64,000 nt of DNA from Candidatus Saccharimonadota bacterium (GCA_009783305.1 WRHJ01000004.1:1-64000); one strand, 5' to 3'; numbered from the stretch's first letter, positions 53,614 to 62,207 are shown. Program-made: numbers and translations. Notes: a model not told the origin generated them from the letters alone.

Positions 53614-54093
53614 CTACTCGGCTGGTTCGGCAGAACCTTTGGGGTTCTGGGATTCGGCGACAGTTTCGGGGTCTTTGGCTTCGGCGTCTAAAACCTCTTC
53701 GGCCTCTTCTTCTACAGATAGGTCATTGACGGCGTGACGGTCAAAATCCTTGTTGGTGAGGCGGGCAGATTTACCAGAACGATTGCGGAGATAACTGAGG
53801 TTGTTGCGGCGAACTTTGCCACGGCGAACAATTTCGATTTTCTCTACCAGGGGGCTGTGCATGAGGAAGGATTTCTCAACACCAACGCCAGAGGCGACTT
53901 TGCGTACAGTGATACGAGCGGTATGAGAATCCTTGCGGTCGAGACGAATTACGGTGCCTTCAAACACCTGAATACGGAATTTTTCGCCTTCTTTAATTTT
54001 TTGCGAAACGCGGACAGTGTCACCTGAGCGAACGTCGACGACGGCTTTCTTTTTTTGGGCGTTGCCCACCATTTCTAACAGTTCAAACGACAT
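53614..54093 (-). CDS. rplS: 50S ribosomal protein L19 with acidic extension
   Basis: 159 residues; the L19 core (about 1-115, with VRVSQKIKEGEKFRIQVFEGTV and RRGKVRRNNLSYLRNRSGKSARL) is complete. About 40 extra residues rich in Glu and Asp (SVEEEAEEVLDAEAKDPE...) follow, which the typical family lacks. Shine-Dalgarno AAAGGTAA. L19 sits at the 30S-50S interface. A similar acidic tail is on L25 and GAPDH in this window. Confidence 0.93.
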   Translation of the reverse strand: MSFELLEMVGNAQKKKAVVDVRSGDTVRVSQKIKEGEKFRIQVFEGTVIRLDRKDSHTARITVRKVASGVGVEKSFLMHSPLVEKIEIVRRGKVRRNNLSYLRNRSGKSARLTNKDFDRHAVNDLSVEEEAEEVLDAEAKDPETVAESQNPKGSAEPAE

Positions 54094-54158
54094 ATTTTAC
54101 CTTTTGTTATTTAAGACTTTTGACATTTTAGCATATTTTTTAGATAAATGGAAGGGGT

Positions 54159-54186
54159 AAAAAGCGCCCTATGAGGGGCGCTTTTG
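54159..54186 (-). terminator. Intrinsic terminator
   Basis: Perfect 10-bp stem AAAAGCGCCC/GGGCGCTTTT after the gene at 54192; T run in minus sense. Confidence 0.88.
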
Positions 54187-54191
54187 CGTTG

Positions 54192-55055
54192 TCACGGTTG
54201 TGAAAGTACTTTGATGATGGCCTTGGTAGTTTCTTCGGCAGTATAAAAGGTGTCGCGGATGTTAATGGGTGATAATTGGTTGCCGGATGGATGCTGCTCG
54301 GCGAAGGAATCGAGTAGTTGGACGAGCTGCTCAAAGAGGCATTTGGATGCAAGCTTGGACTTTGGGTCGCTTTGCGTGAGCACCTTGGCTTGTTCACGAA
54401 CATCTGGCGATCGCCAGTTGCTGCTGGTTACTACTTGATGAAAGGCATCGTATGCGTTGGAATTGCCTTCGGCGGAAGTTTGATGGCGCAAGGCCAGGAC
54501 GGCTTTGGCTATGTCTTGCATGCTACGGTCAGGTTTTTCCGGCGGTGGTTTTTTGCTCCGGCCGAAGCCGTGAGTACGTGCAGATTTGGCTCGGGCCTCG
54601 TTATAGGGGATTAAATCACTGAGCGCCGAATAAGTTGGGTCGTTTCTGATGCGGGTTTTACCCTGATTGAGCTGGATTGAGGTCAGGCCGTATTGTTTGA
54701 GGATTTCGGATATAGGACGCTTGGGATTGGCAATTTGCTCTAAGAGCGCCAGTGTGATTTCTGGATTTCTTTGATTGGGGCGGTCGAGGTAAGCGCGGGC
54801 GGCTTCGGCGGCTTCGGCGCCATGTTGGGCAAGGATGGCTGCAATTAGCTGATCGTTTGCAGAAGGCTCATCTGGCGGTAACGTGTCCGTGTCGACATCG
54901 TGCTGTATTGGCGGATTGGGTGATGCTGGTACCTCTATTTTTGCGGGCTGCTCGATATTGATAAGCTCACTGAGGAATAGAGGAATTGTGATTTCGACAG
55001 TAGGGCCGTTGGGGTACGATAATTTCATGAGTATGACGTCTGGTGGTGTTGCCAT
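54192..55055 (-). CDS. Hypothetical protein
   Basis: 287 residues, soluble. Three parts can be seen: a beta-like N terminus (1-45), a Pro/Asp-rich linker, and helical regions, of which about 105-145 (RPISEILKQYGLTSIQLNQGKTRIRN) could be a helix-turn-helix. A basic Lys/Pro segment (GRSKKPPPEKP) follows. DNA binding is possible, not shown. AAGGAGG lies 8 nt before the ATG; TTGTCC-17-TATACT is upstream; a strong terminator follows. Confidence 0.62.
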   Translation of the reverse strand: MATPPDVILMKLSYPNGPTVEITIPLFLSELINIEQPAKIEVPASPNPPIQHDVDTDTLPPDEPSANDQLIAAILAQHGAEAAEAARAYLDRPNQRNPEITLALLEQIANPKRPISEILKQYGLTSIQLNQGKTRIRNDPTYSALSDLIPYNEARAKSARTHGFGRSKKPPPEKPDRSMQDIAKAVLALRHQTSAEGNSNAYDAFHQVVTSSNWRSPDVREQAKVLTQSDPKSKLASKCLFEQLVQLLDSFAEQHPSGNQLSPINIRDTFYTAEETTKAIIKVLSQP

Positions 55056-55152
55056 TTCATAGTACCTCCTTATTAAAGTGCCTAACGGGTCTTAATAGAA
55101 AAAGTATAGAGTAGGATCCTGAGATGGACAAGCATGAAAGAGATAAGTATGG

Positions 55153-56763
55153 TTAGATGACGCGGGCGATTTCGTCGAGTGTGGTGTCGCCGCGTAGGGC
55201 GGCAAGAACGCCTTTTTGCTCTAGGGTGAGCATGCCAGTATCACGGGCGGCTTTTTCGATGTCGTTGGTGTTGATATCTTCGATGTCGCCACGGATGAAT
55301 TTTTGGATGGGTTCGGTGACAACTAGTTGTTCCATAAGAGCGGTGCGTCCAGAGTAACCAAAGGGATGTTCTTCGGTAGCGATGGGTTTGAATAATTCAA
55401 AATCATCTAAGTTATAGTCGATGTCGACATCTGTCAACACTCTTTGGACGTAGTGTTTGGTAGCTTCATCTGGGGCATATGGTTCTTTGTTGTCGGCTAG
55501 TTTGCGGACTAGGCGCTGAGCGATAAGCAAACGGATACTGGAACTGAAAATCGGATTGACGCCGATGAGGTCGATCATGCGTGAGAAGGCGGCAGAGGTA
55601 GAGTTGGCGTGGAAGGAGCTAAGAACTAAATGGCCGGTGATGGAGGCTTGGATGGCGGTTTTGGCGGTATCGGCATCGCGAATCTCGCCGATCATGACGA
55701 CATCAGGGTCGAGGCGGAGGACTGAGCGCAAGCCTTCGGCAAAGGAACCGCCATCGTTGGTGTTGATGGGGATTTGGGAGATGCCAGTGATGCCATATTC
55801 AATCGGGTCTTCTAGGGTGATGATCTTGCGCGATGGAGTGTTGAGGGCGTTGATGATGGAGTAGAGCGTGGTGGACTTACCAGAACCGGTGGGTCCGACC
55901 ATGAGAACTAGACCGCGTGGATGAGAAATAATTTCTTGGATTTCACTCATTTCTTGATGAGAAAGACCGAGCAAGTCAAGGTTGAGCAAGGTTTCATCAA
56001 AATTGAAAAGCCGGAGTACTGAATCTTGGCCGTACATGGTTGGCACCATTTCGACACGAATATTGAGAAGGTGCGTGGCGCCGCCTCTAGTGATATCTTT
56101 TTGCATGTGACCGGATTGGGGCTTGTTGCTGGCGGTGGAGACATTGGCACGACTGGAAAGCTCACCAAGGAAAACACGATATTTGTCGCGGTCAATTTCG
56201 GCGACGGGGTGCAAAATGCCGTCAACGCGCATGCGGATGCGGATGACGCCGCGCAGGTTTTCGATGTGGATATCGCTGGCGCCTAGTTTGTCGGCTTGGT
56301 CGAGCAGGAAGTCGAAAACTTTGTCTGAAGCGACGGAGTTGAGCGTGCGAGAAACCTCTTCAATGGTTTCGCTATCGCCTTCGCCACCGATTTTAATATC
56401 GTCATAATGGATTTCCTGCGGCGGATCGTAGCGCAATATAAAAACTTGGTAGGCGGAATTGCTGACGAGAAAGAAATCGACGCGCTCACCTTCGTCGGTA
56501 TATTCTTTATGCATTTTGTCGATGAGGCTACGCGGCGTTTGGCTGGTAACCATGAACTGAAAATGTTTTTCGCCGCCGCCTCTTTGCAACGGGATAATGA
56601 AGCTTTTGTGCATTTCTTCCGTGTTTAGTAAATTATCAACGAGCGGAATATCATTTTCGAAGTCGCGGGTGTCAAGATAGGCCAGGCCCACAATGCGTGA
56701 ACGTTGCTGCGTGGCATCTTCTTCGTTTTGCCTACGCTTGCGCTGAATTTCAGATTCATCCAT
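55153..56763 (-). CDS. pilB: Type IV pilus assembly / type II secretion ATPase (PilB/GspE family)
   Basis: 536 residues. An N-terminal GspE-N-like domain is followed by the hexameric ATPase core with Walker A GPTGSGKST at about 289-297, the Asp box (ITLEDPIEYG), Walker B region MIGEIRDADTA and His box (GHLVLSSFHANS). The tetra-Cys zinc site of classical PilB is absent: the corresponding region reads EEHPFGYSGRTALMEQ. It powers pilin polymerisation; a candidate pilin is at 58343-58732. Other pilus genes are outside the window. Confidence 0.92.
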   Translation of the reverse strand: MDESEIQRKRRQNEEDATQQRSRIVGLAYLDTRDFENDIPLVDNLLNTEEMHKSFIIPLQRGGGEKHFQFMVTSQTPRSLIDKMHKEYTDEGERVDFFLVSNSAYQVFILRYDPPQEIHYDDIKIGGEGDSETIEEVSRTLNSVASDKVFDFLLDQADKLGASDIHIENLRGVIRIRMRVDGILHPVAEIDRDKYRVFLGELSSRANVSTASNKPQSGHMQKDITRGGATHLLNIRVEMVPTMYGQDSVLRLFNFDETLLNLDLLGLSHQEMSEIQEIISHPRGLVLMVGPTGSGKSTTLYSIINALNTPSRKIITLEDPIEYGITGISQIPINTNDGGSFAEGLRSVLRLDPDVVMIGEIRDADTAKTAIQASITGHLVLSSFHANSTSAAFSRMIDLIGVNPIFSSSIRLLIAQRLVRKLADNKEPYAPDEATKHYVQRVLTDVDIDYNLDDFELFKPIATEEHPFGYSGRTALMEQLVVTEPIQKFIRGDIEDINTNDIEKAARDTGMLTLEQKGVLAALRGDTTLDEIARVI

Positions 56764-56777
56764 AATTTCAGTATACC

Positions 56778-57302
56778 ATGAAATCGCTAACGGTTATTTT
56801 GCATAATATCCGCTCCACGTATAATGTGGGGGCGGTTTTGCGGACGTGTGAAGGGTTTGGTGTAACACGGGTAGTTTTTTCTGGTTACACGCCTTTTTGG
56901 GGGCAGGGTTTACCGCACGAGCGAGAAAAGTTACGCAGACAAATTCACAAAACGGCGCTGGGAGCGGAGGAAATGGTGAAGTGCGAATATGTGGAAGATG
57001 CGGCGGATTTTATACAGAAGATAAAGGATAATAATTGGAAAGTTTTGGCGTTAGAACAGGCGGATAAGTCGATCGAATTGCAGAATTTTCGGGCTGAGGG
57101 AGACGTGGATTATGCGTTGATCTTGGGCGAAGAAGTGCATGGGGTGCCACCGGAAATATTGGGATTGGCAGACGACATTTTGGAAATTCCGATGGCAGGG
57201 CTGAAGGAGTCATTTAATGTTTCGGTAGCGGCGGGGATTGCAATTTGGGAGCTTATGAAACTTCCGAACGGCAAAATAGGATGTCAAGATAAGCACCGAT
57301 AA
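56778..57302 (+). CDS. TrmH/SpoU family RNA 2'-O-methyltransferase
   Basis: 174 residues, the minimal SPOUT fold. Motif 1 HNIRSTYNVGAVLRTCEGFG and the knot region ALILGEEVHGVPPEIL...IPMAGLKESFNVSVAAGI are intact. It methylates a ribose in tRNA or rRNA; target not deducible. Divergent from pilB with a 14-nt gap, and its 3' end overlaps the convergent membrane-protein gene by 50 nt. Confidence 0.92.
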   Translation: MKSLTVILHNIRSTYNVGAVLRTCEGFGVTRVVFSGYTPFWGQGLPHEREKLRRQIHKTALGAEEMVKCEYVEDAADFIQKIKDNNWKVLALEQADKSIELQNFRAEGDVDYALILGEEVHGVPPEILGLADDILEIPMAGLKESFNVSVAAGIAIWELMKLPNGKIGCQDKHR

Positions 57303-57708
57303 GACCGATAACGATGACGATGCCCCTGACCGAATCGATCCAATTAGCGATGTCGCGCGATAGGTCGTCGAAATCGAAGATTTCAGAGAGTGGCCCGGCG
57401 AGGAGCATAGTCAGAAAAATAGAAACGGCAATGGTGTGGACAAGGCGCAAAATACCGTGCAGCCCTCCCCTGCCCGTGCGTGTGTAAAGCAGCATTGGAA
57501 AGCCAAGGATTAAGACAAAATAGACAACTTTTTCGATGACCCATTGGTTCCAGTCTGGCATCCAACTGTGGATTTGAGCGGCCAGATCCAGGCCGAACAT
57601 TTCGTAGACGGCGAGACCGGCAATCATGGCTAGCAGAGCGGCGCCGGAATTACGGCGAAGCAGGAAGAAAATCAGTAAAAGTAATGCTAGGGTAACGATA
57701 ATAACCAT
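57253..57708 (-). CDS. Hypothetical three- to four-helix membrane protein
   Basis: 151 residues from the ATG at 57708, supported by TGGTACAAT 6 nt upstream; the open frame extends further but through the divergent promoter. Hydrophobic helices at about 1-17, 22-40, 58-77, 88-108 and 126-145. The last 16 codons overlap the trmH-like gene on the other strand. No family recognised. Confidence 0.65.
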   Translation of the reverse strand: MVIIVTLALLLLIFFLLRRNSGAALLAMIAGLAVYEMFGLDLAAQIHSWMPDWNQWVIEKVVYFVLILGFPMLLYTRTGRGGLHGILRLVHTIAVSIFLTMLLAGPLSEIFDFDDLSRDIANWIDSVRGIVIVIGLIGAYLDILFCRSEVS

Positions 57709-57714
57709 AGGCTT

Positions 57715-57723
57715 ATTGTACCA
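57715..57723 (-). promoter_or_regulatory. Extended -10 box, leaderless start
   Basis: TGGTACAAT with 6 nt to ATG at 57708. Confidence 0.7.
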
Positions 57724-57743
57724 CGTTAGCGAAATAGACCATG

Positions 57744-57752
57744 TGGTATAAT
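57744..57752 (+). promoter_or_regulatory. Extended -10 box, leaderless start
   Basis: TGGTATAAT with 6 nt to ATG at 57759; divergent from the box at 57715. Confidence 0.75.
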
Positions 57753-57758
57753 TGCGAC

Positions 57759-58346
57759 ATGAAGGAAGATTTGGCAAAGTTGCGCCATGCTCGATCTGAA
57801 AAGGATTTTCCAGAGATTGATTTGGAAGAGGGCGAGTATGTGGAATTGGTGTTACGGAGATCAAAATGGGGACTGATTTTAATTTGGGCTGGGGAGGTGG
57901 TGGGCTTGGCCGTGTTGACGCTGATTGTGGTTTTATGGATTAATGGAGGTGAAAATAGCGGCTTATTTAATCTAAATGAGGCAGCGGTGGGCTATTTGCA
58001 CATGGCAATCGCTTTAGTATATGTGACCTTATTCGTGTCAGGATTGGTGGGGACGTTTATTTATAGAGGCAATTTGATGATTATTACAAATAAGCGCGCA
58101 ATCCAAAGAATCCGTTCCAATTTGTTAGCTAGTTCAACCAATGTTATTGATTTGAGTTCGATTGAGGACGTAAGTTCTCATAAGTCGGGAGTATTTGCAT
58201 ATTTGTTCCATTTGGGGACAATCCGGATGGCTACGGTAGGCGACGAGACTACTTATACATTTCCATATGTTGATACGCCACGCCACGAAGTGAAGACCAT
58301 TTCTAGCTTAATATATAAGGCTAAAGAGAAAAAATCCGGAGATTAA
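57759..58346 (+). CDS. Membrane protein with bacterial PH-like domain
   Basis: 195 residues. A hydrophilic N terminus (about 1-35) is followed by two membrane helices (about 41-62 and 80-103) and a C-terminal domain (MIITNKRAIQRIRSNLL...IDLSSIEDVSSHKSG...FPYVDTPRHEVKTI) of the YdbS/bPH2 type. Role unknown. It overlaps the convergent pilin gene by 4 nt. Confidence 0.78.
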   Translation: MKEDLAKLRHARSEKDFPEIDLEEGEYVELVLRRSKWGLILIWAGEVVGLAVLTLIVVLWINGGENSGLFNLNEAAVGYLHMAIALVYVTLFVSGLVGTFIYRGNLMIITNKRAIQRIRSNLLASSTNVIDLSSIEDVSSHKSGVFAYLFHLGTIRMATVGDETTYTFPYVDTPRHEVKTISSLIYKAKEKKSGD

Positions 58347-58732
58347 CGGCGGCTGCTTCTGATATAGGTGTCTTCTTTTTCCATAATGGCACGGAGGGTG
58401 TATTCTTTGCACTCCCCCTCATTGCAGTTAGCTGGTTCATAACGGTATGAGCTACCTTCATCACCGATGTTGATACCCATAGGATCAGTGAAAAGATTGG
58501 GGTCCATAGTGGTGAGGTTATCTTCGAAAATAGTTTCTGGATAGTAACCGTTCTGTTCATAAAAACCTTCTTCAAGCGAATAGAACATGGCGTTGATGGC
58601 AATTTTGCGTTGCTGGTCGCGGTTCATGGCGTCAATATTGACTTTCTGAATAAAGAACAGCACCACAAAGATGGCAACAAAGACGATGCAAACAATGAGT
58701 TCTAGGACAGTGAAACCGCGTTTAGTTTTCAT
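58343..58732 (-). CDS. Type IV pilin-like protein
   Basis: 129 residues from ATG 58732. Class III signal peptide: KRG then FTVLELIVCIVFVAIFVVLFF, with Phe+1 and Glu+5 as required by the prepilin peptidase. The head domain has a Cys pair (NCNEGEC) that could form a disulfide loop. A TGATATAAT box ends 7 nt before the ATG. Probably assembled by the PilB encoded 1.6 kb away. Confidence 0.88.
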   Translation of the reverse strand: MKTKRGFTVLELIVCIVFVAIFVVLFFIQKVNIDAMNRDQQRKIAINAMFYSLEEGFYEQNGYYPETIFEDNLTTMDPNLFTDPMGINIGDEGSSYRYEPANCNEGECKEYTLRAIMEKEDTYIRSSRR

Positions 58733-58762
58733 GTGATTCATTATATCATTAACAATTTGGTT

Positions 58763-58839
58763 TGGTAGCACCAGGTGGGATCGAACCACCGACCTTAGGC
58801 TTATGAGTCCTACGCTCTAACCAGCTGAGCTATGGTGCC
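58763..58839 (-). tRNA. tRNA-Met(CAU)
   Basis: 77 nt with encoded CCA. Anticodon loop CTCATAA. The stem TAGGA/GCCTA has an A31-G39 mismatch. GGCACCA/TGGTGCT acceptor. An elongator Met or a lysidine-type Ile tRNA cannot be fully separated by eye; elongator Met favoured. Promoter TGTTATAAT 10 nt before the 5' end. Confidence 0.88.
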
Positions 58840-58861
58840 GTGCTTGGTTATTATAACACAA

Positions 58862-58891
58862 AAAAGGACTACCTTGAGAGGTAGTCCTTTT
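58862..58891. terminator. Bidirectional intrinsic terminator
   Basis: 12-bp stem AAAGGACTACC-type arms with 6-nt loop and T runs on both strands, after the adhesin gene. Confidence 0.9.
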
Positions 58892-58910
58892 ATTTTGAAA
58901 ACGGTTTGTT

Positions 58911-61900
58911 TTAGTTTTGGAAGATACCGATGGCTTTGATAAACCAATGATCGAATCGACCTGCTTCTATCAATTTTTTGCCGAGTTCGATGGGCCCGAG
59001 TTTGATGTCTTCAAGATATTTTTTCTCGAGCTTGATGTCTTCGAGGTAGGTTTTGTCAAGTTCCTTGTCGTCAAGATAGGTTTTCTTGAGAACAATTGGC
59101 TTGAGGTAGGTCTTCTTGAGGAGCTTATCTTTGAGGTAGGTCTTCTTGAGGAAGATGGCTGGAAGATAGGTTTTATCAAGATATACCTTGTCGGCTTTAC
59201 CTTTGACGATGAGTTCGCCAAAGCTGACGGCCGCAATTTCTCTCTCTACGATGGTGACGTCTTCAGTGAATTCTTGTCCTGCGACGTTAAGAGTTACGGT
59301 GTAATCACCTGGATCAAACAGAGGCAATGAAGCGTTTTTGAGAGCAACGGTCGTTTCGAAGGTTTCTTCGTAAACAACTTCATTTAACGAGTTTGTGATG
59401 ATTAAGTTTACTGCGTCTTCGTAGGATTTGGTGAGGTGTTCGGTGTTGACTAGTTTGTTTTTGACGAAACGGTCACTGATTAGCTTGTTGCGGACGAAAG
59501 CATTTTTAACTAGCTTGTTGCGGACGAAAGCATCGGATGCAAGATCGGTGCGGATGTATTTATTGGAGACTAGGTCGGTGCGCACGTATTCATCGGAAAC
59601 TAGATCAGTGTACTTCAACTTGTCGGACAGTTTGACGCTTAATTCTTCGGCCAACTGATAACCCTTGAACTTGTAGTTGCTAGTGGTGTACCATTTGACG
59701 CCCTCCATGTGCATGTAGAGATAGATGGTGTCTGGTGTCTTTACGGTTGATTCTGTTTTTGGATAGTCGGTCACAGAAGCGGATTTGACGCCGTTGCCGT
59801 TGTATTCGACGACGACAGTGTAGCCGTCAAAGCTGTAGGTTTTCTTGGCGTTCTTTTCGTATTTCACAACTGTTACGGCAGATCCGACCTTGATAGTGAC
59901 GTTGTCGCCATTTTGGGTGGTAGTAGCAGTTGGAGCGGCAGTAGCTTTGGGTGAGTCGGTCGGAACATCAATGGTGACGGAATTTGCGGAATGTTTTGGC
60001 GCGTTGCCTGGGAAACCGAAATCTTTGTCTTTCTCGTTGATGTTGGCTACTGCGTAAGCACCAACACTGGCCGAGATGAGACGATCGTCGAAGGAAATGG
60101 TGAGTTTGCCGTCTTTGATCTTGACGTTGTACTGGTAATCAATTGGCGTATTGTATTCGTTGGGTGTCTTTTTGCCGTTGGCATTGAAGCTGGAATCGGC
60201 AATAGTGTACCAGACCCCGCCTTCTGTGCTGGCTGCGGCTACGTCTACGGCTACATAAGTGTGGCCGTTTTTGAAAGCGCCGCCATTAGTTGGGGTTGAT
60301 TTTGCGCTGTAGGGTTCTGTGTACTCCAAACGAGTAACCAAAGTACCGCTAACAGAAGAGACGTCTCCCTTTACAAATACGGGGACTGAGAATAGTTGGT
60401 AAGTCCTCTGCCAGAATGGCTGGTAGGTCCTTTGCCAGATTGGCTGGTAAGTTTTTTGCCAAACTGGTTGGAGCTCTTTTTGCCAGATTGGTTGGTAAGT
60501 CTTCTGCCAGATTGGCTGAAGTTTTTTCTGCCAGTACGGTTGGTAGGTTTTTTGATCGTATGCAGTCGTGATATCGACATCTACGGTCAATGAACCGAGA
60601 AATGCAGATTCGTCTGGAGTGTTGTTGAATAGAGCTTCGCCAGCGAAAATGGGGACAAGTTGGGGCTGGCTGTCACCAATGGTGCCGTTAAGTGAAGTAA
60701 GGTAAGCAAGACCTATGATGGTGTTGTGTCCAGTGTAGCCTTTGCTAGCTTCAAGCATTTCTAAGAATTCAGCATTGAGGGCGTCATACTGTTCGCCCTT
60801 GGCGCGAATTTCTGTTACTGTGAAATTTTCAGCATCGGCTGGAAGCAGGTACCAGACCGCCATTTGGGCGAGAATTCTAGCATCATTAGGTTTGCCGTTG
60901 AGACCGAACACTCGGGAGATATCTGCCGTTGGATGGGCATCAGCTATGTAGTTGAAGGCTGAGAGGATGTCTGCATAGGTATCTGGGTCTAACACGGCGG
61001 GTTTGTAGCCGCTTTCGCTGTATGCCCAAGAACCGACGTGAGCACAGAAAGATGCATATTCTTCAAAGTCAGAGCCCATTGAAGTGCGAACGGTAATGCC
61101 TTGGACTTCGTTGGCTTGGCTTCTGGCAGTGGCATTTTCGTGGCCGTCTTTGACGCCATCCCATACCATGCCGCCTGAAAACTCGGTGTATATAGGAATT
61201 CCGTTACCGCCCATGGCAACCCAGCTGGAATCAACATAATATTTGGCGTTAACGTCAAACTGATAGTTGCCAATTGGGTATTTATCGTTATTGCCTTTGG
61301 CGCCGATAAAGAAATACTGTGGTCCAGTTGCGTCGAAAATATCGGCAGCAAGACCACTAAGGGATTCGACTACGGCATACCAACCTGGTTCAAGATCTAA
61401 CCCAGTGAAGGTAATGGTGCCGTCAATGTCGATAATACCGTCGGTAATGAAATCGGCAGAGTCGTAAGCAGTGCCGGTAGGATTGGCTTTGTAAAGCGAG
61501 AAGTTCATGCCGGCAATAAGAGTTTCGGCGTCTACGCCAACATCTGTAGTCCACGTCCCAAACAGTTCGCCACCTACGGTCTTTTGAATTGTAATGTAGC
61601 CTGAGGGGATGCTTGGATCATTTTCCTTGCCCTTGTTGAAACCGCTGATATTGAAGTTGACATTTGATTTGTCGTTGGTAACTAAAAAGCTATCGCTTGC
61701 GTTGTTGTTGCCTTTATCTACGTAAGCAATTGACCAGTCGTATGGTGCTACGATAACCCAACCCGGGTTATTGCCGCCATTGTTGACTGAAGGGCCCATA
61801 TCCGGGGTCCAGTTGAATACTGCACCGTTGGTGAAAGTTAGTTGCATTTCGCTGACGTCGCTGAAGTCATCACCAGTGTAAACAAGGTGCCAAACGTTGG

Positions 61901-62117
61901 GATAAGTAGCGCTCTTGACTTCGTCATTGACGTAAAACACGTTGCGCCATCCCTCGTCTTTGAAGCTGCTGCCGCTACCCTTCAAATAGATGGTATTGCT
62001 TGCAGCGGCAACGTTTATTGCGGGCATTGCGGCCACGAACACCAAGGCTAGGGCACAAATGGCCGACGTTAGTCTGGTCAAGATTTTGCCCCGTTTAAAA
62101 GTTGATAATTTTTTCAT
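58911..62117 (-). CDS. Predicted thioester-domain adhesin with three short tandem-repeat arrays
   Basis: 1068 residues. Signal peptide 1-39. A beta domain (40-165) is followed by a SpaA/Cna-B-like module (about 172-275, ITIQKTVGG...GWYAVVE). A predicted thioester (TQxA-type) domain spans about 285-480, with Cys358 in SFCAH and Gln418 in AQMAVW. Then come seven 8-residue repeats of type Q(K/R)TYQPxW (522-575), two beta domains (590-715, 735-815), six 10-residue repeats (834-893, xSDxYVRTDL type), a beta domain (900-960) and six to seven 10-residue repeats (977-1046, KKTYLxxxxL type). No LPXTG or C-terminal anchor helix is seen. Shine-Dalgarno GGAGG 8 nt before ATG. Confidence 0.75.
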   Translation of the reverse strand: MKKLSTFKRGKILTRLTSAICALALVFVAAMPAINVAAASNTIYLKGSGSSFKDEGWRNVFYVNDEVKSATYPNVWHLVYTGDDFSDVSEMQLTFTNGAVFNWTPDMGPSVNNGGNNPGWVIVAPYDWSIAYVDKGNNNASDSFLVTNDKSNVNFNISGFNKGKENDPSIPSGYITIQKTVGGELFGTWTTDVGVDAETLIAGMNFSLYKANPTGTAYDSADFITDGIIDIDGTITFTGLDLEPGWYAVVESLSGLAADIFDATGPQYFFIGAKGNNDKYPIGNYQFDVNAKYYVDSSWVAMGGNGIPIYTEFSGGMVWDGVKDGHENATARSQANEVQGITVRTSMGSDFEEYASFCAHVGSWAYSESGYKPAVLDPDTYADILSAFNYIADAHPTADISRVFGLNGKPNDARILAQMAVWYLLPADAENFTVTEIRAKGEQYDALNAEFLEMLEASKGYTGHNTIIGLAYLTSLNGTIGDSQPQLVPIFAGEALFNNTPDESAFLGSLTVDVDITTAYDQKTYQPYWQKKLQPIWQKTYQPIWQKELQPVWQKTYQPIWQRTYQPFWQRTYQLFSVPVFVKGDVSSVSGTLVTRLEYTEPYSAKSTPTNGGAFKNGHTYVAVDVAAASTEGGVWYTIADSSFNANGKKTPNEYNTPIDYQYNVKIKDGKLTISFDDRLISASVGAYAVANINEKDKDFGFPGNAPKHSANSVTIDVPTDSPKATAAPTATTTQNGDNVTIKVGSAVTVVKYEKNAKKTYSFDGYTVVVEYNGNGVKSASVTDYPKTESTVKTPDTIYLYMHMEGVKWYTTSNYKFKGYQLAEELSVKLSDKLKYTDLVSDEYVRTDLVSNKYIRTDLASDAFVRNKLVKNAFVRNKLISDRFVKNKLVNTEHLTKSYEDAVNLIITNSLNEVVYEETFETTVALKNASLPLFDPGDYTVTLNVAGQEFTEDVTIVEREIAAVSFGELIVKGKADKVYLDKTYLPAIFLKKTYLKDKLLKKTYLKPIVLKKTYLDDKELDKTYLEDIKLEKKYLEDIKLGPIELGKKLIEAGRFDHWFIKAIGIFQN
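58980..59189 (-). repeat. 30-bp coding repeats (KKTYL decamers)
   Basis: Seven imperfect units encoding the 10-residue repeats at residues 977-1046. Confidence 0.88.
59433..59618 (-). repeat. 30-bp coding repeats (YVRTDL decamers)
   Basis: About six imperfect units encoding residues 834-895. Confidence 0.88.
60393..60554 (-). repeat. 24-bp coding repeats (QKTYQPxW octamers)
   Basis: Seven units encoding residues 522-575. Confidence 0.9.
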
Positions 62118-62207
62118 TTATAAAGCCTCCAATTTCTCCACCCTTTAATCTTTTTATAGTGCTCTTAACGGGCTGATATGTCAATGATTTATCGTAAATG
62201 ATCCATA

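Noticed and set aside
62153-62184. TTGACA ... TATAAA promoter for the thioester adhesin
   Set aside because: The spacer is 20 bp, too long for a standard promoter; a real start site here needs mapping.
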